In this document: positions 12,141 through 23,250 of the stretch, piece after piece
Numbering within the stretch: the first letter of the stretch is position 1
How the letters are laid out: each line of letters begins with the position of its first letter
Origin: Colocasia esculenta
Taxonomy: Eukaryota > Streptophyta > Magnoliopsida > Alismatales > Araceae
DNA length: 64,000 nt
Direction: 5' to 3'
Assembly (NCBI GenBank): GCA_014218235.1
Contig: CM024759.1
Span: 10,742,712-10,806,711 of the forward strand
Notes under the pieces: model-generated
Databases searched by the model: none
Told to the model about the DNA's origin: nothing
Seen by the model: only the letters and a program-made list of their open reading frames with translations
Program-made: the position numbers and the translations under genes

Positions 12141-12340
12141 AGATCAACTTCCAGCGTCGGGGAAGTACCTAAGGACACAATTCGTTAGGTTTCACCATCG
12201 GGGGCGTCTGCCACTACCGCATGTGGATCTTGGGGAGAGAAGGAGAGATCAACTTCCAGCGAAGGGGAAGTACCTAAGGACACAATTTGTTAGGTTGCAC
12301 CATCGGGGGCGTTTACCACTGCCTTAAGTGGATCTCTGGG
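12141..12340. repeat. Two-copy tandem duplication, period about 105 bp
   Basis: AGATCAACTTCCAGCG begins at 12141 and again at 12246. The copies share GGGGAAGTACCTAAGGACAC and CACCATCGGGGGCGT with scattered differences. It lies in the 3' untranslated part of the Tat-like element. Confidence 0.9.
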
Positions 12341-13100
12341 AAAAAGAAAGAATAAAAGGGATAAGTCCAAACAAGGCAATCTCAAGGAAATCAGCCTAGA
12401 GGCAACAACAGAGGGAGTTGGGTACTTGACCCGGAGTGGAATATTTCAGATTGCTTGAACTTGAGGCATGGATGGCCCTCGAATTGCATTGGAAGAGTGG
12501 TTTTCCACTGTGATTTCAATATGCATGTATGCTGGGCTAAAAGGAAAATGAGGATAAGAGGAGTAGACAATAATCAAGGATAATATTGTCACGATGGCGT
12601 TGAGTCAGGACCGGGGTTTATGCATGGGTCCGTCGTCCTCTCGTGCCAAACGTAACGGCCTATCTGTGCAGCCAAGGATCCACTAGGATAATCATTGTTT
12701 TTGTTAGAGGGGAACTCAAATCCCAGATTCCTCAAAGCCACAAGGTCCTTGATATGCTCTAAGGGTATAATATATAGATAAGAAGCAGATAGGGATGGCG
12801 AGGCAGCAGTTGCAACTTGATTTAGCGCCAAATGAGGTAACTCGAATCCTGCGCTTAAAACCCATTAGCCAAAATAACAAACATCATGGAATAACACAGT
12901 TATGGCAGGGAGCATGTATAAAGTAGTCAACAACAAGTTCAGCTCACACAATTGTTTGTTTAAAACCATGAGGATAAGTGATCTTGGCCAAGAGAGTTGA
13001 GAGTTCAAGATAAGAGGACCCCATGAAGGGGAAGATTTGCATCGTCCTGGCGCAAACAGGAGGCACAACATGCTTTGTGCAAGACCATCAAGAACTTTTT

Positions 13101-13190
13101 GGATTTTGAAAATATTCAAAAAATTTGTGGGATTTTTGGATATATTCAAATTTTTATGGGATTTTGAAGATATTTGATTTTTTTTTTTGG
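13101..13190. repeat. Three-copy 29-bp AT-rich tandem repeat
   Basis: Units starting GGATTTT occur at 13101, 13130 and 13159, each with an ATATTCAAA-like centre. The third copy decays into a T run. Confidence 0.8.
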
Positions 13191-13568
13191 TTTCAAAGAT
13201 TCATTTTTTTGCATCTTTTTTGGTATTGCCATGCCATGCGGCATTAAGGTTATGAGAACTGACTGGCGAGGGGTCCTTGTTACCTCCCGTGTCATTTAAA
13301 GGATGCCCAGGGTAGGGCGTGCATTTGAAATGGTGCCCAGGGGCTGATTGCTTGTGGCTAACAGTGCCACTATCAAAGCCATGCCTGAAGAGAGGAAAAT
13401 TTGGAGGGAGAAGAGAGGAAAATTTGGAGGTAAGCCTGATATGGGTTTTGAAGAGTTGGGGTTTGACTTCCTCCCTTGGCACAACCGTCAGGAGATTCAG
13501 TCTCATTTAAGCACTAAGGCTTTTGAATTATTTTGGAATCTTGAGTTATGACCACTTGATGGTAGGGA

Positions 13569-13750
13569 CATGCGTACGACTGGGTCCATTTGGATCTCCG
13601 TGGGGACGTTGCCACTCTTTCCCATGCCTTATTATCTTGATTTGATTTTGATTTTTGCATGCATACGTCCAGATCCATTTGGATCCCTGCGGGGACTTTG
13701 TCGCTCTTGACATGCATTGGACTTTATTTTGACTGGTCATTTGATTTTTG
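13569..13750. repeat. Two-copy tandem duplication, period about 89 bp
   Basis: CATGCGTACG...TCCATTTGGATC at 13569 is repeated as CATGCATACG...TCCATTTGGATC at 13658. Both end in TTGATTTTTG. Confidence 0.85.
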
Positions 13751-14099
13751 CCCATTTTGGAGACGTTCTCTTATGACGAGGTGCTTCAGGAAGGTTTCTT
13801 TGCCCAAACTATCTCTACTACCCATATTCCGGCCGAAAGAGGGGAGAAACAGACATTTGTGCCTTTCAGGTGTGGCTGTGACGGTGACGGTGTCTACCAG
13901 GGCAATCGGCTTAGGGGGCCGTGAAGTGTGTGCAAGTGCCCATGCCAAGGGCAAACCTTAATGATCTGGGAGGGAACTTCAGACTCTTGGCGTGGAATTC
14001 TCGTAACAGAAAATGCTGCGATAGCATGGCAATGCCGAAATTTTCATATTTTTATGGATTTTCTTGTTGACACTAAAAATAAAGAATTCAGAGGGTAAA

Positions 14100-14411
14100 G
14101 GAAGGATGAATGCCCTGCGGTAGGGCAAGACTCAGAGGTCTAGAAGAATTTACATTTTTTTTTAAGTTTTTAGTTAAAAAGACATGTGGGGACTGAAGCC
14201 CCGAAAACAACGCGAGAAGGGTCGAAGGACCCACTTGATCATGGAGAGGAGAGAATGGTGGGAGAGGACGAATGCCCTGCGCTGGGGCGAGACTCGGAGG
14301 TCTAGAAGAATATATATATTTTTTATTTTAATTAAAAAGACGTGTGGGGACTGAAGCCCCGAAAATAATGCGAGAAGAGTTGAAGGACCCGCTTGATCAT
14401 GGAGATCAGGA
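14100..14411. repeat. Two-copy tandem duplication, period about 162 bp
   Basis: GAATGCCCTGCG is at 14108 and 14270. Each copy continues through AGGTCTAGAAGAAT, a poly-T/A stretch, GGGGACTGAAGCCCCGAAAA and CTTGATCATGGAGA. GGGGACTGAAGCCCC within each copy is itself an imperfect hairpin. Confidence 0.9.
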
Positions 14412-14553
14412 AAGATTTTGGGGACTCCGGCGGGGCCGGAGGGGATTGGAGAAGAAGGAGGGCGCGGTGCCCTGAGAGAGGAGAAGAATCTAGATGAGCC
14501 GGAGAGGAGAAAGGAAAAAGCGGGCCGCGAGGGGCCGAAAAGGGAGGTGCGCT

Positions 14554-14690
14554 GCGTGGGGTGCAAGATGGAGAGGTGCCGCGTGGGGCACAGGAAGGAG
14601 ATGTGCTGCGTGGGGCACGGAAGGGAGTTGTGCCACGTGGGGCATGGAGGGAAGATGTGCCAGGCGGGGCACAGAAGGGAGAGTAAGGAG
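14554..14690. repeat. 27-bp tandem repeat, about five copies
   Basis: Units of the form GCGTGGGGCACRGAAGGGAG plus RTGTGCC repeat head to tail. Because 27 is a multiple of three, long spurious ORFs run through on both strands. A single related unit occurs in the leader near 18346 and a similar word in the LTR near 10612. Confidence 0.88.
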
Positions 14691-14874
14691 TACAAAAAGG
14701 GGTGCGATGCCCAGTGCAAGAGGATGGATTGTACAACAAATGAAAATAAAATGCCTCCCGTGGGGAGGGAATGTGGAGAACCCATGGGAAGGTGCTAAGC
14801 AACACGAAAGATGATTGGAAAGAAAATGGAAAAGATGGAGGGGGCCCCCTGGTCTCTTGCTTTGCCCTGCGGTT

Positions 14875-17268
14875 CTACTTCCGTTTGGGAATTGGCCTTT
14901 TGACCCTCAGGAACTTCCTTACATAATGGGCCCAGCGGGCAGAAGGTCTAGCTCTTCTCACAGGGATTGAACGACTCTCGATGATTGGATTGTTGACTTC
15001 CGTCAGAGTGTCAAGTGACAGTGGCAACTCCCTTGGAATGTAGTTTAATGAAAGGGTGGGGAGTTCCACTAGAAGAGTTGGAAGTAACAAAGAGAGGATC
15101 GTGCCCAGAGATTGTATAGCGTGTGATGTGGAGGGGGGCACGACCCCTTGGGCAGTAGATTGTGCCAATAATTTGGCGTTGGACTGCGTGAGCACAATCT
15201 GAGAAGCTGACCCCTTCACTGGTGTGGGAAGGTTCACAACAATGGTGTGGGGGGTCATGAGAGCTTGGAGAGAGAGATTCCCTATGAGTATCTTGAAATG
15301 GCGCCGGCTGGCAACTGGAATGATTGGCATATCATTAGAAGGCCTCTTGATGGCCATGATTGGAGGGGAGGATTCCCGCTCAATGAAAATGCCCGGTATG
15401 GAAACAATGACCGACATGCGAGGGATGCAATCTTGAATTTTGAAAAGCATGCCCAGTTCCGAGACTTCCTTCTTTTGCTGACTTGGCTCGCTGCTCCTTA
15501 AGAACTTGCACCCGCTTCGTTGGATGGGGGCGGATATGGTGGGTGTAATGGAAGGCTGGATGGCCGGTGGAGGCACAATGGGTATGATGGCAAGGGTTTG
15601 CTCAGGTTGGGTTGCCAATGGTGTTGGCGTAGTGGGAGGTGTAATGATTGGTGTAATGGTGGGTGGAGGCTTATTTGTGGAAGGTTTGGTGATAATGGAG
15701 GGTAGTGTGGGAGGGGTAGGTAAATGGCATACGAACATGACCTCGGAAGATTCATTGTCGTAACACCAAGTGGTTTCATAGATGGGTCGGGCGCTGGCAA
15801 CCTCGGCCCGAGCAACGGGCTATGGTGGAGGTGGAGGCTGTTGTGGTGAAGTGTGGGAGTTGGCATGGGAGCCAGAGCAGGTGCAATATAGGGCACGAGA
15901 GCTTCTTCATACGTTGAGGCATCGTAGGGCCCTGTTGGAGGTTGCTAAGTCTGAGGAGAACGAATCAGCGGACGCCTGGGTGGAGGCATATCGTGGTAGA
16001 GGGAACTTGTGGAGGGGTATACTATGTAGGTGTTGTATAGTGGCGAGGTGGATGGTGGATGGTGTCCACTGACCCGTTCTGCCTCGGATCAACTTGATTG
16101 AATAAGTCACGATCGGGGAGTCCATCAAATGGACTTGAATGTAACGTCCCCAGTCGTAGAGCTCCTCCATGGAGGTGATTTGGTTCATGGCCAAAATGTG
16201 CCTGAACCTCGGAGTCGAGTTGGAAATGATTATTTTAACTTGCTCTGACTTCGAGAGCACATGTTGCATTCTTGTGGCCATTGACCTCCAACGGTCAGCA
16301 AAATGTACAAATTCCTCGTTAGCCCTCATTTTCTCGGATGCCAAATCTGTGATAGAGAGATAGGGGCTAACGCAGTCTTTGAATCTCTGAAGGAATTTTT
16401 TATGGAGGGGGAGGAAGTCTCCTGCCTCACTTGGCTCTAGAGAGTAGAACTATTCGAGTGCAGGGCCGTCAAGAGATTTTCTAAATAAAAATGCCAAGGT
16501 AATTAGATCTTGCTGCCAACGAGAAGACCTATAGAGGAATTCCTTGACATGAAGGTAGGGATTACCTGTGCCATTGTACAATCGATACGACGGCATCTTC
16601 GAAGGATGAATATAAATTTGTGGGAGAGCTGGCATGGCGGCAACGGGGTCGCCCATAGGATTGGAAAGCTTACTGATTTGGTTCTCCAAATTATTCAATT
16701 TGTGGAGAAGAGTATGTTGGAGTGGAGTAGGTTGCTGCTGGGCAAATGAGGGAGTACATGGGGGTGGCCTTGAATTAGAGGGCCTTCCCAAGGGATGGTC
16801 CGTTCGGACTGGAGCACGGGAATGCAAATGGCCAGAGGGCCGAGATGATGAAGAATGTACAGGGGTATGTGGCGAAGTCGCCGTAATGTACAAAGGCGGG
16901 TGCCTAGGGGAAGGAGAAGGAGAAGGAGAGGGAGAAGGAGAGGGAGAAGGAGAGGGAGAAGGAGAAGGAGTCACACCCTCAACTAAAGATTGGATCAAAT
17001 TTAGTTGTCGAGGGGTGAGTTGATCGAGTGCATGTAGGACAGTTTGGACTGTAGGATCATGGTGGGGGGAAGGCTCTCACCGGGTTTTGATTGGAGTGAG
17101 GTATGGAGGGACATCAAATTGGTTAGTGCGCGGTGTGCGCACATAACCATAGGAGGTATAAAGTTGTCCCTCACGGTGGTGAGATGGACGGACATGAGAT
17201 TGAAAAGACTGGACACTTGAATTATCCTCATAATCCATATAAAAATTAGCAGGATAGCATGGGTCCAT
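14875..17268 (-). pseudogene. Tat/Ogre-like gag with an unusual C-terminal extension
   Basis: A single frame runs from an ATG at 17268 (MDPCYPANFYMDYEDN) to TAG at 14875, about 797 codons. Four in-frame stops interrupt it: TGA at 17077, TAG at 16450 (where Trp is expected), TGA at 15907 and TAG at 15820. No frameshift is needed. In order: a Ser/His-rich N terminus; a Ser-Pro dipeptide run coded by a GAGAAG-type microsatellite (about 16908-16975); a gag core (about 16600-16080) with YNGTGNPYLHVKEF, DGPALE, FVHFADRWRSMATRM and SMEELYDWGRYIQ; a Pro/Thr-rich linker (about 15900-15500); then a conserved-looking 200-residue tail ending in the basic RVKRPIPKRK. I do not recognise the tail. No CCHC knuckle or protease Asp motif was seen. 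It is probably a capsid-like protein used in trans. Confidence 0.75.
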
Positions 17269-18403
17269 TTTTAACAAGTAAGCAAGCAAACATGTTGAAC
17301 AAAGATTAAGCAATCAAGATGGTTCAAACAAGTTGATGCTCAACGCTTATTTTTAGGAGTTTCACAATTAATTAATGGATTGAAAATTCATTGTGTCACT
17401 CCAGGTGAGTTCCTAGTTGGGTAGAAGATGAATACTTTGGGGTACAACTAGAATCGCCTCTCACCACGCAATGGGATATCTAAACCCGGGTCAACGGAAG
17501 GGTACAACCAGCTTAGTCCGCCGTGAGGGAATCCACGGGGTACAGAGACTTATGGCATTCCGGGAGAAGGTTCGCTAGTCCAAAGGGACGGAATGCCCAA
17601 TGGAGAGCTTGCCTTCACCGGAAGGGTGTGTGGAGCCTAGGATATGAGGGAAGGAGGTCCCCCGACCAATGCAAAATGCTCCGTATGCAGCAGATATAGC
17701 AAAAATGGCAAAGGAACGCATTCCTGTCAGCAGGTTGAATCACGACGGCTTCAAGTTCGCGTCCAGTAACTCGGACGTGGAACTGAGAGCCCCGAAGGCT
17801 ATAAGCGACGCGTCTGGTCCCTGTGGACGACTGCTAACAAGAAACCCGTCGGCCTCTACCGCCGCGACAAGAACGTGTCGGCCGTGGCCGCCGCGATAGC
17901 AAAATGAAACACGTCCGGTGCAGGGGACGCGTTATAAACGCGTCCTCTGTGTTGGCCGTAATTCCAAACAGGTACCCGAGAGAGAAAAAAATAAAACAGC
18001 AAAGGCAGTAAGTGAGAAAGATGTGCAGGAAAAGTAAAAAACTAAGGTATATAGAGATGCGGCAGACGGAGCCGCCGTGACAGAAGTCAGAGACGCGTCC
18101 GGATACCCAGACGCGACAGGATCGCGTCGGCCTCGGCCGCCGTGACAGAGACCTAAAACACGTCCGATTAAGCGGACACATTACCAAAACTGAAGAGCGT
18201 CCTCTGTAGTGGACGCTATTTCAAAAGATCATCCGAGAAGCGAAAAACCACAGGAAATAGCAAGATATGTATAAAACAAGACAAAAATAAAAACTAAACA
18301 CACATCATGCTTTTGCGGAGTATAAAATAAATATAAAAGAAGAGTGCCACGTGGGGCACGGAGGGAGGAGGGTAATCAAATGGAAAACGCAAAAAGATGT
18401 CCC
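17269..18403 (-). other. 5' leader of the Tat-like element
   Basis: This is about 1.1 kb between the primer binding site and the gag ATG. No coding is seen. It holds several GTCGCGAC-like words (17750-18180) that resemble the LTR, and direct similarity between about 17830-17960 and 18070-18200, suggesting an old duplication. Confidence 0.55.
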
Positions 18404-18418
18404 CCCCGTGATCGCCAA
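18404..18418 (-). promoter_or_regulatory. Candidate primer binding site of the Tat-like element
   Basis: On the minus strand TTGGCGATCACGGGG follows the LTR end ...GTCTACA by two bases. It ends in TGG as expected for pairing with a tRNA CCA tail but is not the initiator-Met site. Tat/Ogre elements are known to use other tRNAs; which one applies here I cannot tell. Confidence 0.6.
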
Positions 18419-18420
18419 TT

Positions 18421-21400
18421 TGTAGACGACTGCTTTCCGCTCCCCCTTTTTTTTTAGGGGTCGCGAAGAAGAACGGCCCACAAAGAGGGGGGAGCAAAAT
18501 GATGGAAAAGCGGGGGAAAAAGAAAAGGATCGTGATCGCCAGGCATGCGAGGGTGACGAATGGAGACGCACGGCGAGGGTTGCGAGATGGAAGGAGTGAT
18601 TGCGAGCGTACCTTTTTGGAGTGGGGAGATTGCACGGGGGTGTGGGTTCCTCTTCCTCTACGAACACAGCCGGCCGCGGTAGAGGGCGTTTCCTCGTTTG
18701 ATTACCCTGACAAAATAGGCAAAAAAGAATAAAAGGGGATTAGCCACGTGTGTGTAGTATCAATCCAAAATAAATGAAATGAAAGAATAAAGGAACACCG
18801 GGGAACGACTTACTGGATAGTGGATTTTAAACCACTAAAATAGGTGTGTGTGTGTATGCATGCATGTGTGTGTATAAAGAAAAGTAAAGGGGCCACGTGG
18901 GGCCCGGGAGGAGATGGAATGTAAATGACAGGGAGAAAGGGGAGGGGGTGCTTCCCCAAATGGTGTGCAGCGTGGCGGCGTGGCCGGTTGGATGGACGGA
19001 GGAAGAGGAGGAAGAACATCGCTCTCGCCTTGCTCCGCTCCGATGCACGTGGAGGAAAATGATGGGGACGCCGGCTCCGAACTCCAAGGGATGGCGTGGA
19101 TCGGCGTGAAGTAGAAGGTCCCCCTGGGCCGGGGTTGAGATGGGAATCCAGCAGGGCTTTGCCGCAGTGAATGGACCCCCCTTGACAAATGACCCTTGGG
19201 GGTCTATTTATAGGCATCAGCTTCTTGAATCGCATCGGGCATGGGGGACGCGACCTTAAGAGTGAAATGTGTCCGGGCGGCCGGCCGCGATTAGAGTCGC
19301 GTCGGAGCGGCATGCTGCGACTTGGATTGAATCGCGTCTAGACAGCAGGTCGCGATTAGGAAAGTCAAATTGATATGACAGGCGCATGATGGCGTAGCCT
19401 GCAACCGTATCTTGGAATCGCGTCGAGGCAGGCCGCCGCGACTTGAAACTCCGCATAGTATTATCGGGGATGGCCGCCGCGACTTGAAACGTGGCGGCTA
19501 TGGCCGACGTGACTACACTTCTCGAGGCAATCAGCTCATAAATGCGCCTGATGCAGCTATAGGCATTAGGTGTTGACTTTTTAATCGCGGCATGCTTAGA
19601 GGACGTGATTTCAGGATTTTTCATGATTACAGGCGTGGCCTCTTACAAGTGACGTCTTGTCGGGCCTAACCTTTTTGACTTTGAAATCACGTCTAAGGGA
19701 TGGGACGCGACTCTAGCATGTGACAAAAGGCGTATACACGCGTTGGCTTGACCCGATGTGTTAATGCCACAGATGCAGAGTCGCGCCCTGCATGGCCATC
19801 GGGTTAAGGTTGCGCCCCGCAAGGCCGTCGCGATAAGGAATGCTGTTGCGCCCAGCCTGGCCGACGCGTTAAGAATCGCGTCCGCACGACTGGATGCATT
19901 TCAGAATGCACCCCACATACCCGTCGTGTAACGACCCAGAATCCGCATTACCAGTAACAACCAGTAACCCGAATTCTGACCCGCTAACCCACGAGACAAG
20001 CTCGGAAGGGTAGGAATTGAAAGTCCGAGGAGACTATATGTAAGAAGATACACACCATGCAAAGCAGTAAAATTCCATTATATGAACATAATATATACAA
20101 CCTCAGAGTCTGAGCAAAGTACAGAGTACAGAAGTACAACAAAAGGTACTACTCACTGCAGCTAGGGAGCACCAACACCGGAGTGGCTAGACTCGCCTGG
20201 AACGGGAGTCGACGAAGATCCACCTGAAAGGGAAGGGAGTGAGTCTCAAGAAAAAAGACCCAGTAGGGAAAAGTAACCCCATCGGCAACTGAACTAAAGT
20301 GCGGAAAGTAAAAACTGAAAGTAAGTACACGTCGCACCACAACACAAAACTGTAAACCACGCGGCTCAGTAACACACACTCACACACACAGCAAGTAGGA
20401 CTCAGCTAGGGTCTGTGGCTCGGCGTCCCGTCACCACAGAGGCTCTCAACCCCAACCACGTGTGCACACTACAGACGCTCTCTCTCGCGTCTGGTCCACG
20501 ACCGGTTTTTCCCCTACGCTTGACCCTAGCGGTAGAGAAGGGGCTCCACAGAGACCGGCTCAAAACCACCACAAGGAGTACGCACAGGACAGAGTCGCAC
20601 TCAACGTCCTGGCTCACTAGCGGAGGATAACCACACACTAGTCGTCTAGACGGAGTCGCACCCACGCCTAGGTAACACAACAGAAACGGGTACACGGTAA
20701 CGCAACGCGCGTACAACAGACGGAACACACTCAACGTCTGAAACTCCGTACAGTAAGTAAACACCTCGAGTCACAACTAGTCTCTCAAGTGCACAGGTAG
20801 AGTCACACTCTAAGCCTGGCTCACATGTGCTATTAGGGCGGAGATCACATGTCAATCGCCTCTAATCACACAACTCAAGTCTGCTGGGACACAGGAGATT
20901 AACGGCCACATCGATTGCCGCCAATATGAGGTAAACGGCACTCACCATGTCGTTTATCCTGATTAAACGGCAATCGACCTTTTCGTTTAAATCACCCCTG
21001 AAGATCTCAACGTCAACAGATGTGGACGTTAAGGTCTTCAGTCCCCCAAACCCAGAACTGAACCAAATCAGTTCAAATGGGCAGAAAACTCAATAAAATT
21101 CCGACTGATGGAGGGAAACACTTCCTCTCATCAATCCACACTACCAGAACATCATAATCAAACATTCTAACACCTAGATTGTCCAATTCACCCTCAATTC
21201 CGGCATGATACAACCCAAACCCTAAACCATGATTTGCACACCAATTCACTTAATTGGACATGCTGGTTTGCTGGGGAAGGTTATAGGGGTTAAGTCCCTA
21301 CCTCAGAACGCTTAAACAATCCCCGAACAGCCACTTCTCGCGCCGGATTCCCCCGAAGACTCCGCGCGAATCACACCAAAATCTCGCGTTTCCCGCCCGA

Positions 21401-21956
21401 TCAAGCAATGCCACATGATCCAGGGGCTTCCCACGAGCTCAAATCACCCAATAGGAGCTGCGGAAATCAAGAAAAGCAAAGGTGGAGGGAAGGAGAGGAA
21501 AGGAGAAAGATAGGTTCTGCTCTCGGGCTGCCCTATTTCAACAGGACTGGTTAGTCGACGTCAACATCTCTGGTCGCCAACTGAACCGCCTACAGACTGA
21601 CGTCCAGATCCCATGTCGTTGAGTTCAACATTAGACGTCCACATCTCTGGACGCTGACTTTGACTCAACGGCAAACCCTGGCCGTCAACCCCAAGTCAAC
21701 GATAATGGTCTTGTCGTCGACCCCACAGAACCACTACAGACCCAATAAGGATCCACTAAAGACCCGAGACCTTACACGTCGCGACATGAATAACACGGCC
21801 AGCAGACCCGTCGCGACATGAATTTGACGCCTATAATCCCCGAGGGGCAATGGAAATGGAGGGGAAGCACCGGGGAAAGACGGGGAGACCCTAAATGATG
21901 GGAAAAACTACTCTTGTAAGTCAAAAAGAGGGCCATTTGTGGCATTATGGGGCAAT
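18421..21956 (-). repeat. 5' LTR of Tat-like element (right copy, interrupted and truncated)
   Basis: Similarity to 10146-11795 runs from TGTAGACGAC at 18421 to 19926 and resumes at 21777 after a solo LTR insertion. About 115 bp around the insertion, including an extra CGTCGCGACATGAA word, are duplicated or rearranged. The match ends near 21956, about 40 bp short of the inferred LTR terminus. Confidence 0.8.
19927..21776 (-). repeat. Solo gypsy LTR with target-site duplication CGTCG
   Basis: An 1850-bp sequence runs from TGTAACGACCC to GAGACCTTACA, bounded by CGTCG at 19922-19926 and 21777-21781. It has no internal region or second LTR. It is related to the Gypsy-1 LTR (GGGAGTGAGTCTCAAGAAA and similar words). 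Inverted repeats occur near 20900-21040, for example arms AAGATCTCAACGTC and GACGTTAAGGTCTT at 21001-21038. A solo LTR is the usual outcome of recombination between the two LTRs of one element. Confidence 0.93.
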
Positions 21957-22316
21957 ATAAACTTAGATAGGTTTTCACCCACTGATCAATTTGGATTGCA
22001 TAATTATGTTCTCGCATATATTTTTCTTCGAACTCTTGGTAGTCTCACTTTTGTACGTGGACTGTGGTTGTGATGATTTGATAATATTTTGTTAATGTTT
22101 TGTTAATCAATTTGGATTGCATCAATATGTTTATCATTTGATATTTTGTTAACGTCAATGTTGCACTAATATTGAATGTTCTTTAATTTATCGATACATG
22201 TTAGAAGTTCTTTATTTGAATGTTCTTTAAATTAGATGTCACTTAATTTGTTCTATGTATGCATATTAATGAGATATTTTTTAATTTGATGTTATTTAAG
22301 TACTTTGAGTGTTCCA
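21957..22316. other. AT-rich target DNA left of Sirevirus B
   Basis: No gene is seen. The phrase ATCAATTTGGATTGCAT occurs twice (about 21983 and 22104). It continues across Sirevirus B to 45524 and may belong to the noncoding part of the CACTA element found there. Confidence 0.5.
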
Positions 22317-23250
22317 TGAAAGGTTGCGGAATTCCCTATATGGTAATCTAGAAGGGGGGTTGAATAGATTACTGTCAATTAAAAAGTTCTTATCACCTTC
22401 TTTTCACGAAGACACAAACTGTGAAAACTGTAACAGAGTTTAAACTAAACTTTGATGTGTGTGACTTGACAATAGATAGAGAAACAATCTATCAGACGTG
22501 GGTAGAGACACCGTGCTTAACAAAAATCTAACATACAAGCGTTCAAACCATAGGACACAGAGTTTTACGTGGTTCGGAGTACACAACTTGTGTATCCTAC
22601 GTCCACGGTCCACACACACACGCAGAAAAGACTGCTTATGAGCTAGTTCAACGACTACAACACACACACACACGAGTTGTCTAATGTGAAACCACGATCA
22701 GAACAACACAAGCCTCATGAATCAAGCACAAGGACTGCTTGAGACACAACCACACACACACGGATATGTAAAAACTAAAACAGGGAAGAGTTCTGAGTTG
22801 AAACACAAATCCTGATTAAGAACTCTTCTGATGAACGTCTGGATGGACTTCAAGCTTCGTCTTGAGGGACACAACTTGATGGAGAGGCTTGAATCCATGA
22901 CGATCAGACTTCAATACTGTTGGATCAACAGTTGGTTCAATCTCTGAACAGCAGGGTGAAGCAGAGCAGCAGCAACACCTCTTGTTCTTGGACTTTCTCT
23001 AGGGTTTTTGATGGAGGCTACTTCTGTACGAGATTACCTTCAAAAGATAGCTTATATAGTGGTGTCCATATATGGAGAGACGTGGTTGTTGGAACCACCA
23101 TGATTGGCAACTTAAAAACTTTCCGTATCTGAAGGTTTTCTTCGTCTGTCGACAGCACTGGGTGCTCCTGTCGACAGGTGCTGATAGGCAGAGAACTGGG
23201 AGTTCGGGATACAGTTTCCTATCAGTGGCTGTCGACAGGCGACATTGGTG

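Larger units (their letters stand above)
11836..14874 (-). other. 3' untranslated region of the Tat-like element
   Basis: This 3-kb stretch lies downstream of the gag stop and contains at least six separate tandem-repeat families but no convincing coding. Short minus-strand ORFs (12589-12831, 13201-13506, 14174-14785) show no domain that I recognise, and the last is an effect of repeats whose lengths are multiples of three. A hypervariable, tandem-repeat-rich 3' UTR is a known trait of Tat/Ogre elements. Confidence 0.65.
10146..21956 (-). mobile_element. Tat/Ogre-like gypsy element with gag but no pol
   Basis: Related long repeats lie at 10146-11835 and 18421-21956, the latter interrupted by a solo LTR. 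Between them on the minus strand are a primer-binding-like site, a leader, one long gag-type frame (14875-17268), and a 3-kb noncoding 3' region rich in tandem subrepeats. No protease, RT, RNase H or integrase was found. The gag resembles the Tat/Ogre lineage (HVKEF, ADRWR, SMEELYDWGRYIQ). The left LTR ends TGTAGAC and GTCTACA. The right copy stops matching about 40 bp early, near 21956, and no target-site duplication was found, so the right end is probably truncated. Confidence 0.78.

Noticed and set aside
12589..12831. 80-aa minus-strand ORF in the Tat-like 3' UTR as a protease or RT fragment
   Set aside because: No catalytic motif of any retroelement enzyme could be found.
14174..14785. 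203-aa minus-strand ORF
   Set aside because: Open only because it crosses 27-bp and 162-bp tandem repeats, both multiples of three; no domain seen.
18404..18418. tRNA-iMet primer binding site for the Tat-like element
   Set aside because: The sequence reads TTGGCGATCACGGGG, which does not match the iMet site; another tRNA must prime it.
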